Positions 27,494 to 35,804 of a DNA stretch of 64,000 nt are shown one piece after another. Under the pieces are notes generated by a model. It was not told the DNA's origin. It saw only the letters and a list, made by a program, of their open reading frames with translations, and made no database searches. The position numbers and the translations under genes are program-made. Source of the DNA: Rhizobium viscosum (GTDB lineage: Bacteria > Pseudomonadota > Alphaproteobacteria > Rhizobiales > Rhizobiaceae); contig NZ_JADBEC010000001.1 in the NCBI RefSeq assembly GCF_014873945.1, positions 2,212,001 to 2,276,000 on the forward strand. Reading direction: 5' to 3'. How positions within the stretch are numbered: position 1 is the first letter of the stretch; the number at the start of each line of letters is the position of its first letter.

Positions 27494-28141
27494 ATGACGA
27501 AAATAAAGATTGCATGCTTTGTTTTTGCCCTTCTGCCTCTGGCCAATCCGGTATTTGCGGATGATCTGGTGATCTGGTCGCCGGTGAAGGTGTCCACTCG
27601 TTCCTACAAAACGACGGTCGGGTTTCGCCTGCCGATGGAATGGGAGACGAGCGCCGGCGCCGATCTCGCGCTCGCCTCGAACAAGAGCGGGGCACCGCTG
27701 CCGGATTCCGGCCAGGCGATGCTCTGGGGGAAGCTGCAGAAGGTAAGTGTTACGCCGGCCAGCCGTGCGCAGCAGGATGTGACGCTGCAGGTCGATACTT
27801 TACGCGGCAGCGGCGCGCTTATGCTCAGCCGCTCGCGAAGCTGGATACTTTCCGATTCGCTCGACATGCAGACGACACGCGCGGTGAGCCTCGGTTACAA
27901 CGCCGTCGATGCGCGGCAGGCAACGGTGTCGGCCTCCCAGGCGGTGAAGCTTATCTATCCATGGACTGGCACATCGATTTCCGCGGGCAGCAGCATCGGT
28001 AATGTCAATGGCGACTTTTCCAGCACCGTTGCCGTCAGCCAGAACATCCTGCCCAATCTCGGACTCAGCGCGTCCGTGTCCGATCCGCTTTCGACGGGGC
28101 GGACGGGGAATGTCAATTTGAACTATCAGCTTCGCTGGTAG
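27494..28141 (+). CDS. Exported beta-rich protein, possible small outer-membrane barrel (unknown function)
   Basis: 215 residues with a Sec signal peptide (MTKIKIACFVFALLPLANPVFA, cut before DD). The mature part is rich in Ser, Thr, Val and alternating hydrophobic residues: VTLQVDTLRGSGALMLSRSRSW and later SISAGSSIGNVNGDFSSTVAVSQ. It ends in NLNYQLRW, an aromatic end of the type used by outer-membrane barrels. I do not recognise a named family. The start was chosen for the signal peptide; an upstream in-frame extension is unlike an exported protein. Standalone gene ahead of a BON-domain protein. Confidence 0.7.
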   Translation: MTKIKIACFVFALLPLANPVFADDLVIWSPVKVSTRSYKTTVGFRLPMEWETSAGADLALASNKSGAPLPDSGQAMLWGKLQKVSVTPASRAQQDVTLQVDTLRGSGALMLSRSRSWILSDSLDMQTTRAVSLGYNAVDARQATVSASQAVKLIYPWTGTSISAGSSIGNVNGDFSSTVAVSQNILPNLGLSASVSDPLSTGRTGNVNLNYQLRW

Positions 28142-28198
28142 GCGAAACCAAAGCCTTGTCAGCCGCGTTTCTTCCTAATCACCAAGGAGGACAGAACG

Positions 28199-28489
28199 AT
28201 GGTCTTCAAGGAACAGACATTTCACGGTCATCTGCCCGAAGCCGAGGCTGAATATGCCAACCGCGCGACGCTGGAATCTGCGGTCGCCAATGCACTGGCC
28301 GTTGCTGGCGGTATCGATGCATCCGATGTCGAGGTTACGGCCGAAGGCGACGAGATCGTTTTGAGCGGACGCGTCGGTACGGTTGATGAAATCGAGCGGG
28401 CAACAGTCGTCGCAAGAACTGTTGAAGGCGTGCATACGGTTCGAAACCGTATTTTGCTTGCGGACCCGATAGTTAATGTTCGACATTAA
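28199..28489 (+). CDS. BON-domain protein
   Basis: 96 residues forming one BON domain (VEVTAEGDEIVLSGRVGTVDEIERATVVARTVEGVHTVRNRI). BON domains usually bind membranes or lipids, but this copy has no signal peptide, so it is probably cytoplasmic. AAGGAGG sits about 10 bases before the ATG. Its stop codon lies in a 9-bp palindrome just before a CtrA-like box. Confidence 0.82.
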   Translation: MVFKEQTFHGHLPEAEAEYANRATLESAVANALAVAGGIDASDVEVTAEGDEIVLSGRVGTVDEIERATVVARTVEGVHTVRNRILLADPIVNVRH

Positions 28490-28491
28490 CT
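28471..28491. promoter_or_regulatory. Perfect palindrome over the BON gene stop codon
   Basis: AGTTAATGT (28471-28479) and ACATTAACT (28483-28491) form a 9-bp inverted repeat with a 3-base centre. It contains two TTAA blocks and adjoins the next TTAA-N7-TTAAC site, so it may belong to the same regulatory cluster. It lacks a T-run. Confidence 0.55.
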
Positions 28492-28492
28492 A

Positions 28493-28508
28493 TTAACCAA
28501 ATATTAAC
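28493..28508 (+). promoter_or_regulatory. CtrA-type box (TTAA-N7-TTAAC)
   Basis: TTAA at 28493-28496, seven bases, then TTAAC at 28504-28508: an exact match to the full CtrA-binding consensus of alphaproteobacteria. It is 77 bp ahead of the methyltransferase gene, with more TTAA blocks just upstream. Cell-cycle control of that gene is the inference. Confidence 0.6.
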
Positions 28509-28584
28509 TTTCTGTAAGTTTATCCGCACCGTCCCCTGACCTAGGTTTGACCTATTCCACAGCCCCGGAAAGTCAGGTATTTCG

Positions 28585-29382
28585 ATGCATCAGATGGAAA
28601 TGATCAATCGTCGGACATGGAGCAGTCCGCTCTCCCGGCGCGACTATCGCAATAGCAGCGGTTTCATCAATGAAGGCGAGCGCGTGGTGCTCGGCATTGG
28701 CCTTGCGAATTCCAGGGGAGGCAGCGTCCTCGATATAGGCATCGGCGGCGGTCGCACGGCTGCGCTTCTCGCCAGGGAGGCCGCCAACTATGTCGGCATC
28801 GACTATACGCCCGAGATGGTAACGCTTGCGCGCTCCAACCACCTGGGTCTTTGCTTCGAAAATATGGACGCACGTGATCTTTCGGCCTTTGCCAATGGCT
28901 CCTTCGATCTCGTCGTTTTCAGCTATAACGGCATCGACTCCGTCGATGCCGATGGACGCAAATCGGTCCTGCGTGAAGTCTCGCGCGTGTTGAAGGCCGG
29001 CGGCACCTTTGCCTTTTCGACCTTCAATCGCAACTGGCACGGTTTTGGCCAAAACCGTGCCCGCTCCTCGATCGTCTGGTCCAATCACCCGGTGAAGCTG
29101 AGTTTCCGGCTCCTCAAGCACGCGATGGGAATGGTGCGGGAGTGCCGTTTCGCGCCGCTGGAGGAGCGGGATGGCGAACATGCAATCCTGCTGCATCGCG
29201 CCCATGATTTCGGCATCATGGTCTACGCCACGACACCCGGCCAGCTGCGCTCACAACTCACAGAAAGCGGTTTTACCGGCGAGCCGTTACTCTTTTCGGT
29301 CGATGGTCGCCCCCTCGATGGCGAAATGCCGGCGAACGAGGAATATTTCCACGTCTTGGCACGCAAGCCGTCGCTCAGCTGA
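28585..29382 (+). CDS. Class I SAM-dependent methyltransferase
   Basis: 265 residues with the SAM-binding motif I SVLDIGIGGGRTAALLA near residue 46, the acidic residue of YVGIDYTPEMV, and later motifs FDLVVFSYNGID and LKAGGTFAFSTFN. The acceptor is unknown. AGTCAGG lies upstream. A CtrA-type box precedes the gene, suggesting cell-cycle-linked expression. Its TGA is directly followed by the stop codon of a small minus-strand gene. Confidence 0.85.
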   Translation: MHQMEMINRRTWSSPLSRRDYRNSSGFINEGERVVLGIGLANSRGGSVLDIGIGGGRTAALLAREAANYVGIDYTPEMVTLARSNHLGLCFENMDARDLSAFANGSFDLVVFSYNGIDSVDADGRKSVLREVSRVLKAGGTFAFSTFNRNWHGFGQNRARSSIVWSNHPVKLSFRLLKHAMGMVRECRFAPLEERDGEHAILLHRAHDFGIMVYATTPGQLRSQLTESGFTGEPLLFSVDGRPLDGEMPANEEYFHVLARKPSLS

Positions 29383-29544
29383 TCAGCCGAACCGCTCGGT
29401 CAGGAAGCCAGCAGGCGCCTTTTCACCGACGAGCCGATCGGTCTTATGTGTGGTGACCGGGCCTTGCGGCTGGTAGCTGATGGCGATGAGCAGACCGCAG
29501 GCGATTGCGCCGCCAATTGCAAGCAGGGTCATTCGAATACGCAT
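29383..29544 (-). CDS. Small membrane or exported protein of unknown function
   Basis: 53 residues with one hydrophobic helix near the N-terminus (MRIRMTLLAIGGAIACGLLIAISYQ) then a short polar tail. AGGAG lies about 8 bases before the chosen ATG; longer starts at 29598 lack a site. The helix may be a signal anchor. Not a recognised family. Confidence 0.55.
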   Translation of the reverse strand: MRIRMTLLAIGGAIACGLLIAISYQPQGPVTTHKTDRLVGEKAPAGFLTERFG

Positions 29545-29615
29545 GACGGATACTCCTGTTTTGCCGGTAAACGCGGGAAAAATTCCGAAGTTCCTCATGC
29601 TTCAGAACAGATGAC

Positions 29616-29637
29616 CCCGGCTGGGCCTCCAGCCGGG
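29616..29637 (-). terminator. Hairpin after the small exported protein gene
   Basis: CCCGGCTGG (29616-29624) and CCAGCCGGG (29629-29637): a 9-bp GC stem with a 4-base loop, 12 bp past the stop at 29649. No strong T-run follows on either strand, so it is a probable but imperfect terminator. Confidence 0.55.
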
Positions 29638-29648
29638 ATCTTCCTGTC

Positions 29649-29897
29649 TTAGCGGCAGACACGGGTCTTCTTGATCACGGTTTCGCCGTGGCTATGGAAG
29701 CGTTCCGTGCGGGTATAACAGTCATGCGAAACACGGCGCGGCGGCAGGCGATGGCGATAGTAAGGACGGTCCACCATGCGGTGATATCCGTATCCATCAT
29801 TGTCAGTTGTGATGGTTACGCTGGCCGCCTGCGAGGGCAGAGCAGTGGCGAGAATCGTAGCCGCAGCAAATGCGGAAGCGATGATAATATTCTTCAT
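29649..29897 (-). CDS. Small exported protein of unknown function
   Basis: 82 residues with a Sec signal peptide (MKNIIIASAFAAATILATALPSQA). The mature part is short, basic and rich in Tyr, His and Arg, with two Cys (DCYTRTE and RVCR) that could form a disulfide. Similar small exported proteins occur in rhizobial genomes without an assigned role. AGAGAGG precedes the ATG at 29897; the longer reading from 29933 is disfavoured. Confidence 0.7.
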   Translation of the reverse strand: MKNIIIASAFAAATILATALPSQAASVTITTDNDGYGYHRMVDRPYYRHRLPPRRVSHDCYTRTERFHSHGETVIKKTRVCR

Positions 29898-30041
29898 GAC
29901 AAGCCTCTCTTTCTGAGTTGGTCGGGTGATCAACTCGAACGAAGCGCAATCAGTTCAATCACATAGCGTTACCAATTGTGTCAGTGGCAACCTTTGCCCG
30001 CCTGAAATCGTTCTCATGTCGGAACAGCCGGAGACATCGTC

Positions 30042-30551
30042 ATGGGACAGATCGGAAGGGCCGTCACACTTGCGGTTGGACTTGCCGGCGGCACGCTTTT
30101 CTCGCAGGCGCCGGAATTCGCGCAGCAATATCGCCAGCGCATCGGTGGGGCGATCGACGAGCTCAAGGTCATCGTGGACGACTTCACGAAACAGGCCGCC
30201 GACCATCATCTCGATCGTCAGCAGGCGCTCGATGTCTATGCCCGTTCTCCCGACGATTTCCTGCGCGATCGCGGCCTTTCGATGCGCAGTACGCTGGAGC
30301 GCTATGAGCGCCTCGTCACCCAGCAATCGGATCTCGGTAGTACGGCGCCGGTCGCAAGGCCCTTCGTTCTCATGCGTAATGCCGATGAAGGGATCCTTGC
30401 CAATACATGGCACGACTTCGTGCTTGGAGTCCCCGTCAGCTTCCCCGGTCTCGCCTGGGCGGCAATTGGCTTCATCGGCGGCTGGATCGTCGCGGTACTG
30501 TTCGGGATAGGCGCAAAACGCGCCGTGCAGTGGCGACCTGGTTATCGATGA
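30042..30551 (+). CDS. DUF2937-family membrane protein
   Basis: 169 residues: an N-terminal hydrophobic segment (AVTLAVGLAGGTLFSQAPEF), a charged helical middle (IDELKVIVDDFTKQA) and a C-terminal membrane helix (AWAAIGFIGGWIVAVLFGIG). This pattern matches the DUF2937 family, whose function is unknown. Its stop is 5 bp from the 3' end of a tRNA gene on the opposite strand. Confidence 0.8.
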   Translation: MGQIGRAVTLAVGLAGGTLFSQAPEFAQQYRQRIGGAIDELKVIVDDFTKQAADHHLDRQQALDVYARSPDDFLRDRGLSMRSTLERYERLVTQQSDLGSTAPVARPFVLMRNADEGILANTWHDFVLGVPVSFPGLAWAAIGFIGGWIVAVLFGIGAKRAVQWRPGYR

Positions 30552-30556
30552 GAGAA

Positions 30557-30633
30557 TGGTGATCCCGACGCGATTCGAACGCGTGACCCCCAGATTAGGA
30601 ATCTGGTGCTCTATCCTGCTGAGCTACGGGACC
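30557..30633 (-). tRNA. tRNA-Arg (anticodon CCT)
   Basis: Read on the minus strand: acceptor stem GGTCCCG pairs with CGGGATC (one G-U), the D-arm has TAGCTCAGCAGGATAGAGCA, the anticodon stem-loop CCAGATTCCTAATCTGG gives anticodon CCT, and the T-arm contains GTTCGAATC. The CCA end is encoded (30557-30559). This decodes AGG arginine codons. Confidence 0.97.
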
Positions 30634-30652
30634 ACTCCGTTGCCATGCATAC

Positions 30653-30681
30653 AAAAGGCTTGGAAGGAAGCCAAGCCTTTT
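30653..30681 (-). terminator. Terminator of the M20 hydrolase gene
   Basis: AAAAGGCTTGG (30653-30663) and CCAAGCCTTTT (30671-30681) form a perfect 11-bp stem with a 7-base loop. Ending in T's on the minus strand, it lies 25 bp after the hydrolase stop and isolates it from the tRNA. Confidence 0.85.
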
Positions 30682-30705
30682 CAGTGTTTCCAATGTCGTT
30701 TCGTT

Positions 30706-31869
30706 TCAAGCGCCGAGGCGCTGTTCGGCAAGGCGCACCCAGTAGGAAATGCCGTGGGCGATGGCCTCGTCGTTGAAGTCATAGGCGGGATTATGGAGGC
30801 CGGCGGTGTCGCCGTTGCCGATGAAGATGAAGGCGCCAGGGCGGGCATTCAGCATGTAGGAGAAATCCTCGCCGCCCATCATCGGATCGACCTCGGGATT
30901 GACGTTGGCTTCGCCGGCAATGTCGCTAGCGATGGCGACGGCATGTTCCGTTTCATCCGCATGATTGAAGGTGACGGGGTAGTTGCGGTGGAAGTTGATG
31001 TCGGCTGCCGCACCATGGGCGGCGCAGATGCCTTCCACGACTTCGCGCAGGCGTGCTTCGGCCTGGGCGCGCACCTCGTCATCCAGCGTGCGGATCGTGC
31101 CGGCGAAGGTTGCGTCATTGGGGATGACGTTGTGGGCGAAGCCGGCATTGAACTTGGTGACGGAGACCACGACCGAGCGGAGCGGATTGACGCTGCGCGA
31201 GGCAATCAGCTGCAGGTTGGCGACGATCTGCGCGCCGATGGCGATCGGGTCGATCGTACGGTGCGGCTGCGCCGCATGGCCGCCGCGGCCCTTGATGGTG
31301 ACGGTGAACTCATCGGTCGCCGCCATGATAGGGCCTTTGCGGGTGGCGAACTGACCGACGGGCAGGCCCGGCAGATTGTGCATGCCGTAGACCTCTTCGA
31401 TGCCGAAGCGCTCCATCATGCCGTCCTTGACCATCAGATTGCCGCCGCCGCCGCCTTCTTCGGCCGGCTGGAAGATCACCGCGACATTGCCATTGAAGTT
31501 GCGCGTCTCTGCGAGATATTTCGCGGCACCCAGCAGCATGGCAGTATGGCCGTCATGACCGCAGGCGTGCATCTTGCCGGGTGTTTTCGATGCCCAGGGT
31601 TTGCCGGTGATTTCGGTGAGCGGCAGGGCATCCATATCGGCGCGCAGGCCCACCGTGCGGCTGCCTTCGCCCTTGCCCTTGATGACGCCGACGACGCCGG
31701 TGCGACCGATACCGGTGACAATTTCGTCGACGCCGAATTCCTTAAGCTTTTCAGCAACGAAGGCGGCCGTATTTTCGACTGCGAAGAGAAGTTCCGGCCG
31801 CGCATGGATGTGGCGGCGCCACTCTGCGACTTCATCCTGAAGTTCGGCGGCTCTATTCAGAATCGGCAT
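30706..31869 (-). CDS. M20-family amidohydrolase (hippurate hydrolase / N-acyl-amino-acid hydrolase type)
   Basis: 387-residue zinc peptidase-like enzyme that removes acyl groups from N-acylated amino acids. Metal-site motifs are visible: GLRADMDALPL, HACGHDGHTAMLLGAA, and FQPAEEGGGGG, plus the dimerisation insert with RGGHAAQPH. It most resembles HipO/IAA-amino-acid hydrolase-type proteins. The exact substrate is open. Single gene with its own terminator. Confidence 0.9.
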   Translation of the reverse strand: MPILNRAAELQDEVAEWRRHIHARPELLFAVENTAAFVAEKLKEFGVDEIVTGIGRTGVVGVIKGKGEGSRTVGLRADMDALPLTEITGKPWASKTPGKMHACGHDGHTAMLLGAAKYLAETRNFNGNVAVIFQPAEEGGGGGNLMVKDGMMERFGIEEVYGMHNLPGLPVGQFATRKGPIMAATDEFTVTIKGRGGHAAQPHRTIDPIAIGAQIVANLQLIASRSVNPLRSVVVSVTKFNAGFAHNVIPNDATFAGTIRTLDDEVRAQAEARLREVVEGICAAHGAAADINFHRNYPVTFNHADETEHAVAIASDIAGEANVNPEVDPMMGGEDFSYMLNARPGAFIFIGNGDTAGLHNPAYDFNDEAIAHGISYWVRLAEQRLGA

Positions 31870-32025
31870 TCTTGGGTTCCTGTGAATGAAATGCGTGGGG
31901 CCTGTCTGAAAGCATCACAAGGGCGTGATGCCTTGGAAATAACTTAGTCAATGACCTTTGCCATGTCATAGCCATATAGGGTAAATAGGGGAAGGTTTCG
32001 AGATAATTCCCTGAAGGACGAGCAC

Positions 32026-33159
32026 TTGTCGACGCGCCACGATCGTTTGTTCGCCGCTTTGCGGCCGTTTTCTTTTATAGCGACAGCAACAGCGGTTCTT
32101 GTCTCGTCCGTTACACTTGCTCAGGCCAATCCGCATATCCTCGTCGACGTGCAGACCGGACGGGTGCTGGAGCATGAGGAAGCTTTCCGCAAGTGGTATC
32201 CGGCTTCACTCACCAAACTCATGACCGTTTATACGGTGTTTGATGCGATCCGCTCCGGCCAGATCAGCCTCGACACGCCCGTTGTCATGAGCAAGCGGGC
32301 AGCCGCCGAACCGCCAGCCAAGATGGGCTTCAAGCCAGGCCAGAAATTCACCCTCGACAGCGCGCTCAAGATCCTGATGGTGAAGTCGGCGAACGATATC
32401 GCGGTCGCCGTCGCCGAAGCGGTCAGCGGCACGCAGGAGGCTTTCGTCGTGCGCATGAATGCCGAAGCGGCGAAGCTCGGCATGTCGGATTCGCATTTCA
32501 TCAATCCGAACGGCCTGCCGGGCAAGGGGCAGTATACGACGGCTCGCGACCTCGCGATCCTGTCGGTGGCGCTGCGCCGCGACTTCCCGCAATATGCCGG
32601 CTATTTCTCGCTGGAAGGTTTTACGACCGGCAAGCAGAACGTTCCGAACATCAACATGCTGATCGGTCGTTTTGCCGGCGCCGACGGCATGAAGACCGGC
32701 TTCATCTGCGCTTCGGGCTTCAACCAGATCGGTTCGGCGACACGCAGCGGCCGCACGCTGGTTTCCGTCGTGCTCGGTACCGACAGCCTGGCGGCCCGCG
32801 CCGACGCCACCGCCAATCTACTGCAGAAGGGCTTCACCACGCAGTTTGTGGCAAATGATACACTGGGTTCGCTGAGGCCCTACGGTCCGGGGCAGGACCA
32901 GGTGAATGACATCACGGCCGATATCTGCAGCGCCAAGGGCGCGAAAGTGCGCAGCGAAACGCGTGACGAGGTTGGCCGCATGAAGGTGCAGTCGCCCTAT
33001 ATTCACGAGATGGATCACGAGCCGCAATTCGTGTTCGCCGGCCTCATTCCGGGGCAGGATCCGCAGCCGGTCGCGCAGAACGACAAGATCGCCAAGGGCG
33101 ACGCGGTCGAGGCGCTTGCCAATGTGCCGGTGCCGCTCCCGCGGCCGAAATCCTTCTAA
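32026..33159 (+). CDS. D-alanyl-D-alanine carboxypeptidase (DacF/PBP5-like)
   Basis: 377-residue exported serine enzyme trimming the terminal D-Ala of peptidoglycan peptides. The three penicillin-binding motifs are present: S61-x-x-K64 (SLTK), S121-A-N123, and K223-T-G225. The N-terminus has a signal sequence (SFIATATAVLVSSVTLAQA). I accept the TTG start at 32026 because GAAGGACG precedes it and the signal peptide begins correctly. A COG0523 GTPase gene follows after 9 bp. Confidence 0.92.
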   Translation: MSTRHDRLFAALRPFSFIATATAVLVSSVTLAQANPHILVDVQTGRVLEHEEAFRKWYPASLTKLMTVYTVFDAIRSGQISLDTPVVMSKRAAAEPPAKMGFKPGQKFTLDSALKILMVKSANDIAVAVAEAVSGTQEAFVVRMNAEAAKLGMSDSHFINPNGLPGKGQYTTARDLAILSVALRRDFPQYAGYFSLEGFTTGKQNVPNINMLIGRFAGADGMKTGFICASGFNQIGSATRSGRTLVSVVLGTDSLAARADATANLLQKGFTTQFVANDTLGSLRPYGPGQDQVNDITADICSAKGAKVRSETRDEVGRMKVQSPYIHEMDHEPQFVFAGLIPGQDPQPVAQNDKIAKGDAVEALANVPVPLPRPKSF

Positions 33160-33168
33160 GGAAGAAAC

Positions 33169-34344
33169 ATGAGCACGTTTAGCGACAAGATCCCGGTCAC
33201 CATCCTGACCGGCTTCCTCGGCGCCGGAAAATCGACGCTTCTGAACCGTATCCTCAAAGATCCTGCCATGAAGGATGCGGCCGTCATCATCAATGAATTC
33301 GGCGATGTCGGCATCGACCATCTGCTGGTCGAAAGCTCCGGCGATTCCATTATCGAGCTCTCCGATGGCTGCCTCTGCTGCACTGTGCGCGGGGAACTGG
33401 TCGATACGCTGGCGAACCTCATGGATGCCGTGCAGACGGGCCGTGTGAAGCCGGTCAAGCGCGTGGTCATCGAGACCACCGGCCTTGCCGATCCGGCTCC
33501 CGTCATGCAGGCGATCATGGGCAATCCTGTTGTTGCGCAGAATTTCGAGCTCGATGGCGTCGTCACCGTCGTCGATGCCGTCAACGGCCTGCAGACGCTC
33601 GATAATCACGAGGAGGCGCGCAAGCAGGCGGCTGTTGCCGATCGGCTGATCGTTTCGAAACAGAGCATAGCCGGCGACCCGGATGCGCTGATGGCACGTC
33701 TGCATGGCCTCAATCCACGCGCCGCCATCATGGATGCCGACAGTGATGAGGCAGGCTCAGCGCGTATTTTCGTCAACGGGCTTTATGATCCCGGCACAAA
33801 GATCGCCGATGTCCGCCGATGGCTGCATGATGAAGACGAGCATGAGCACGAGGGGCATCATCATCACGACCATGGGCACGATCACGATCACGATCACGGT
33901 CATCACCACCATCATCATCATCATGGTCATGGCCACGATCAGGACCCGCACGACGTCAATCGTCACGATGCGTCGATCCGCTCCTTCTCGATCATCGAGG
34001 AGAAGGCGATCGATCCGATGGCGCTCGAAATGTTCATCGATCTCTTGCGTTCTGCGCATGGGGAAAAGCTTCTGCGCATGAAGGCGATTATCGCCACATC
34101 GGACCGGCCGGAGCGGCCGCTGGTGCTGCATGGCGTCCAGAGCATCTTCCACCCGCCGGTGCGGCTTGCGGCTTGGCCAAACCCCGAAGACCGGCGCACG
34201 CGCATGGTGCTGATCACCAAGGATCTGCCGGAGGCTTTCGTGAAGGATCTCTTCGACGCCTTCCTCGACAAACCGCGGATCGATGCGCCGGATCGGGCAG
34301 CCCTCAGCGACAATCCGCTCGCCATTCCGGGCATGCGGATCTGA
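33169..34344 (+). CDS. COG0523 (CobW-family) metal-chaperone GTPase with a His-rich insert
   Basis: 391 residues with the P-loop GFLGAGKST (15-23) and the metal-binding GCLCC motif (C68, C70, C71) that define the G3E/COG0523 group. Residues 225-261 hold 22 histidines in 37 residues, a metal-binding stretch common in zinc- or cobalt-related members; the C-terminal CobW domain follows. The cobalamin genes cobS and cobT are 9 kb away, so a cobalamin role is not implied by position. No Zur box was recognised. It sits 9 bp after the carboxypeptidase gene and is probably co-transcribed. Confidence 0.9.
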   Translation: MSTFSDKIPVTILTGFLGAGKSTLLNRILKDPAMKDAAVIINEFGDVGIDHLLVESSGDSIIELSDGCLCCTVRGELVDTLANLMDAVQTGRVKPVKRVVIETTGLADPAPVMQAIMGNPVVAQNFELDGVVTVVDAVNGLQTLDNHEEARKQAAVADRLIVSKQSIAGDPDALMARLHGLNPRAAIMDADSDEAGSARIFVNGLYDPGTKIADVRRWLHDEDEHEHEGHHHHDHGHDHDHDHGHHHHHHHHGHGHDQDPHDVNRHDASIRSFSIIEEKAIDPMALEMFIDLLRSAHGEKLLRMKAIIATSDRPERPLVLHGVQSIFHPPVRLAAWPNPEDRRTRMVLITKDLPEAFVKDLFDAFLDKPRIDAPDRAALSDNPLAIPGMRI

Positions 34345-34347
34345 CGA

Positions 34348-34572
34348 TCATCCCTTACGGATCAGGAAACGGTGGCCGCGCTCGGTCTTTTCCGTGCTGA
34401 CAAGCTCATGGCCGTCTTCATTGCAGAAATGCGGGATGTCGATGACGGCAAGCGGATCGCTGGTGTCGACGAGGATCATCGCACCGCTCGGCATGGCAGT
34501 CAGCTTCTTGCGCGTCTTGATGACGGGAAGCGGGCATTTCAGCCCGCGCAGATCGTAGAGAACGGCGTCCAA
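34348..34572 (-). CDS. TusA-family sulfur carrier protein
   Basis: 74-residue small protein with the TusA motif LKCPLPVIKTRKKL, in which the Cys (residue 13) accepts persulfide sulfur. TusA proteins pass sulfur to tRNA thiolation or cofactor enzymes. It follows the L,D-transpeptidase gene by 5 bp and is convergent with the COG0523 gene (3-bp gap). Confidence 0.9.
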   Translation of the reverse strand: MDAVLYDLRGLKCPLPVIKTRKKLTAMPSGAMILVDTSDPLAVIDIPHFCNEDGHELVSTEKTERGHRFLIRKG

Positions 34573-34577
34573 GCCGA

Positions 34578-35804
34578 TCAGTTCCTGGCCCAGAACTTCC
34601 AGAACGGCTTCTTGGTGGCGTCTGCGGTTTCCTGCGGTGCCGGCTCAGGTGCGGCATAGGCCAGCGGGTTCTGCATTGGCACGGGAATATTGGCTGGCAG
34701 CGCTGCGGCAACGGTCGTGGCCTGAGCCTGCGTCGTCGGCGTAGCAGCAGCTGCAGTCTTTGCAGCCACGCTCTTTGCGGCCTGATTGGCCATCATGTCT
34801 TCGAGTTCGGCAATCTTGACCATGCGGCCGGCCTCAAGCGACGTGCCCGTCGGAGCATAGGCGAGTTCACGACCCTTGCGCTGCTTGGCGACCACAGCCT
34901 TACGTTCTGCTTCCGTCGGGTCGTACCAGGCAAGTCCGTCATATTTCTTCAGCGCCGTCTGATAATCGGCATCATAGGTCTTGCCGTAGGAGGCGAGCGC
35001 TGCCGTCAGCGCCGGCGGCGTAGACATGGCCGGGCAGGCGCCGGCCGGATTGAAGCTGCCGCCGTTCGTGGCCTGCTGGTTGAAGACGTATTTCTTCTCG
35101 CAGACATTCACTTCCGGCGGGCGCTTGGTGACTTCGAAATTGTCGTAGCCGACCTTCAGCATCTTCCAGAAATCATAATTCGTATCCAGACGATGTTTGA
35201 CCATGTTCTCGGCCGTCATGCGGAAGGGGAAGGCCTGAAGCTGGACGCTTTCCTGGCCGCCCTTGAAGGCGTCACGGGCAAAGGCGTAGATTTCCAGAAC
35301 CTGCTGATCGGTCATCGAATAGCAGCCGGACGATGAGCAGGCACCGTGGATCATCAGGTCGCTGCCGGTGCGGCCGTTGACGGCATCATACCGGTTCGGG
35401 AAACCGGTATTGATCGCCAGATAATATTTGGAATTGGGGTTCAGATTGGCGCGGCTCAGGTTGTAGAAGCCTTCCGGCGCCTGCCGGTCGCCGGTTTTGA
35501 CCTTCGGGCCGAGCTTGCCGGACCAGGCGCAGATCTTGTAGCCGGCGATCTTCTCAAACCGGTTGTCCGTCTTCGCCTTCCAGACTTCCAGCGCACCTTC
35601 TTCCTTAAAGATGCGGATCATGATCGGCGAGTTGCGGTCCATGCCCTTGGCCGACATGTCGGCAAGGATGCGGGCGGGAAGCGGCTGCTCCACCTTGTTC
35701 TTGACGGTCGAAAGGTCGATGCCTTGAGCCGATTCCAATGCGTCATTGCAGCCGGTCAGAGCCAGCGCCATGAGTGAAACATAGGCAAAATGACGTATGC
35801 GCAT
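34578..35804 (-). CDS. YkuD-type L,D-transpeptidase lipoprotein (YafK-like)
   Basis: 408 residues. The N-terminus is a lipoprotein signal with lipobox LTGC (C19), so the enzyme is membrane-tethered. The YkuD catalytic motif is visible as MIHGACSSSGCYSM, with the reactive Cys in SSGCY. The family makes or breaks 3-3 peptidoglycan cross-links or attaches proteins to the wall. The C-terminal 80 residues are low-complexity Ala/Thr/Gln/Pro-rich and end in FWKFWARN. It is co-transcribed with the TusA gene. Confidence 0.88.
   Translation of the reverse strand: MRIRHFAYVSLMALALTGCNDALESAQGIDLSTVKNKVEQPLPARILADMSAKGMDRNSPIMIRIFKEEGALEVWKAKTDNRFEKIAGYKICAWSGKLGPKVKTGDRQAPEGFYNLSRANLNPNSKYYLAINTGFPNRYDAVNGRTGSDLMIHGACSSSGCYSMTDQQVLEIYAFARDAFKGGQESVQLQAFPFRMTAENMVKHRLDTNYDFWKMLKVGYDNFEVTKRPPEVNVCEKKYVFNQQATNGGSFNPAGACPAMSTPPALTAALASYGKTYDADYQTALKKYDGLAWYDPTEAERKAVVAKQRKGRELAYAPTGTSLEAGRMVKIAELEDMMANQAAKSVAAKTAAAATPTTQAQATTVAAALPANIPVPMQNPLAYAAPEPAPQETADATKKPFWKFWARN

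Noticed and set aside
30556..31947. A 463-codon plus-strand open frame starting in the tRNA
   Set aside because: Antisense to the M20 hydrolase, whose metal motifs are intact on the minus strand; it also begins inside tRNA-Arg.
33840..33960. Short tandem DNA repeat of CAT/CAC triplets
   Set aside because: It is coding sequence for the His-rich insert of the COG0523 protein, with mixed His codons, not a separate repeat element.
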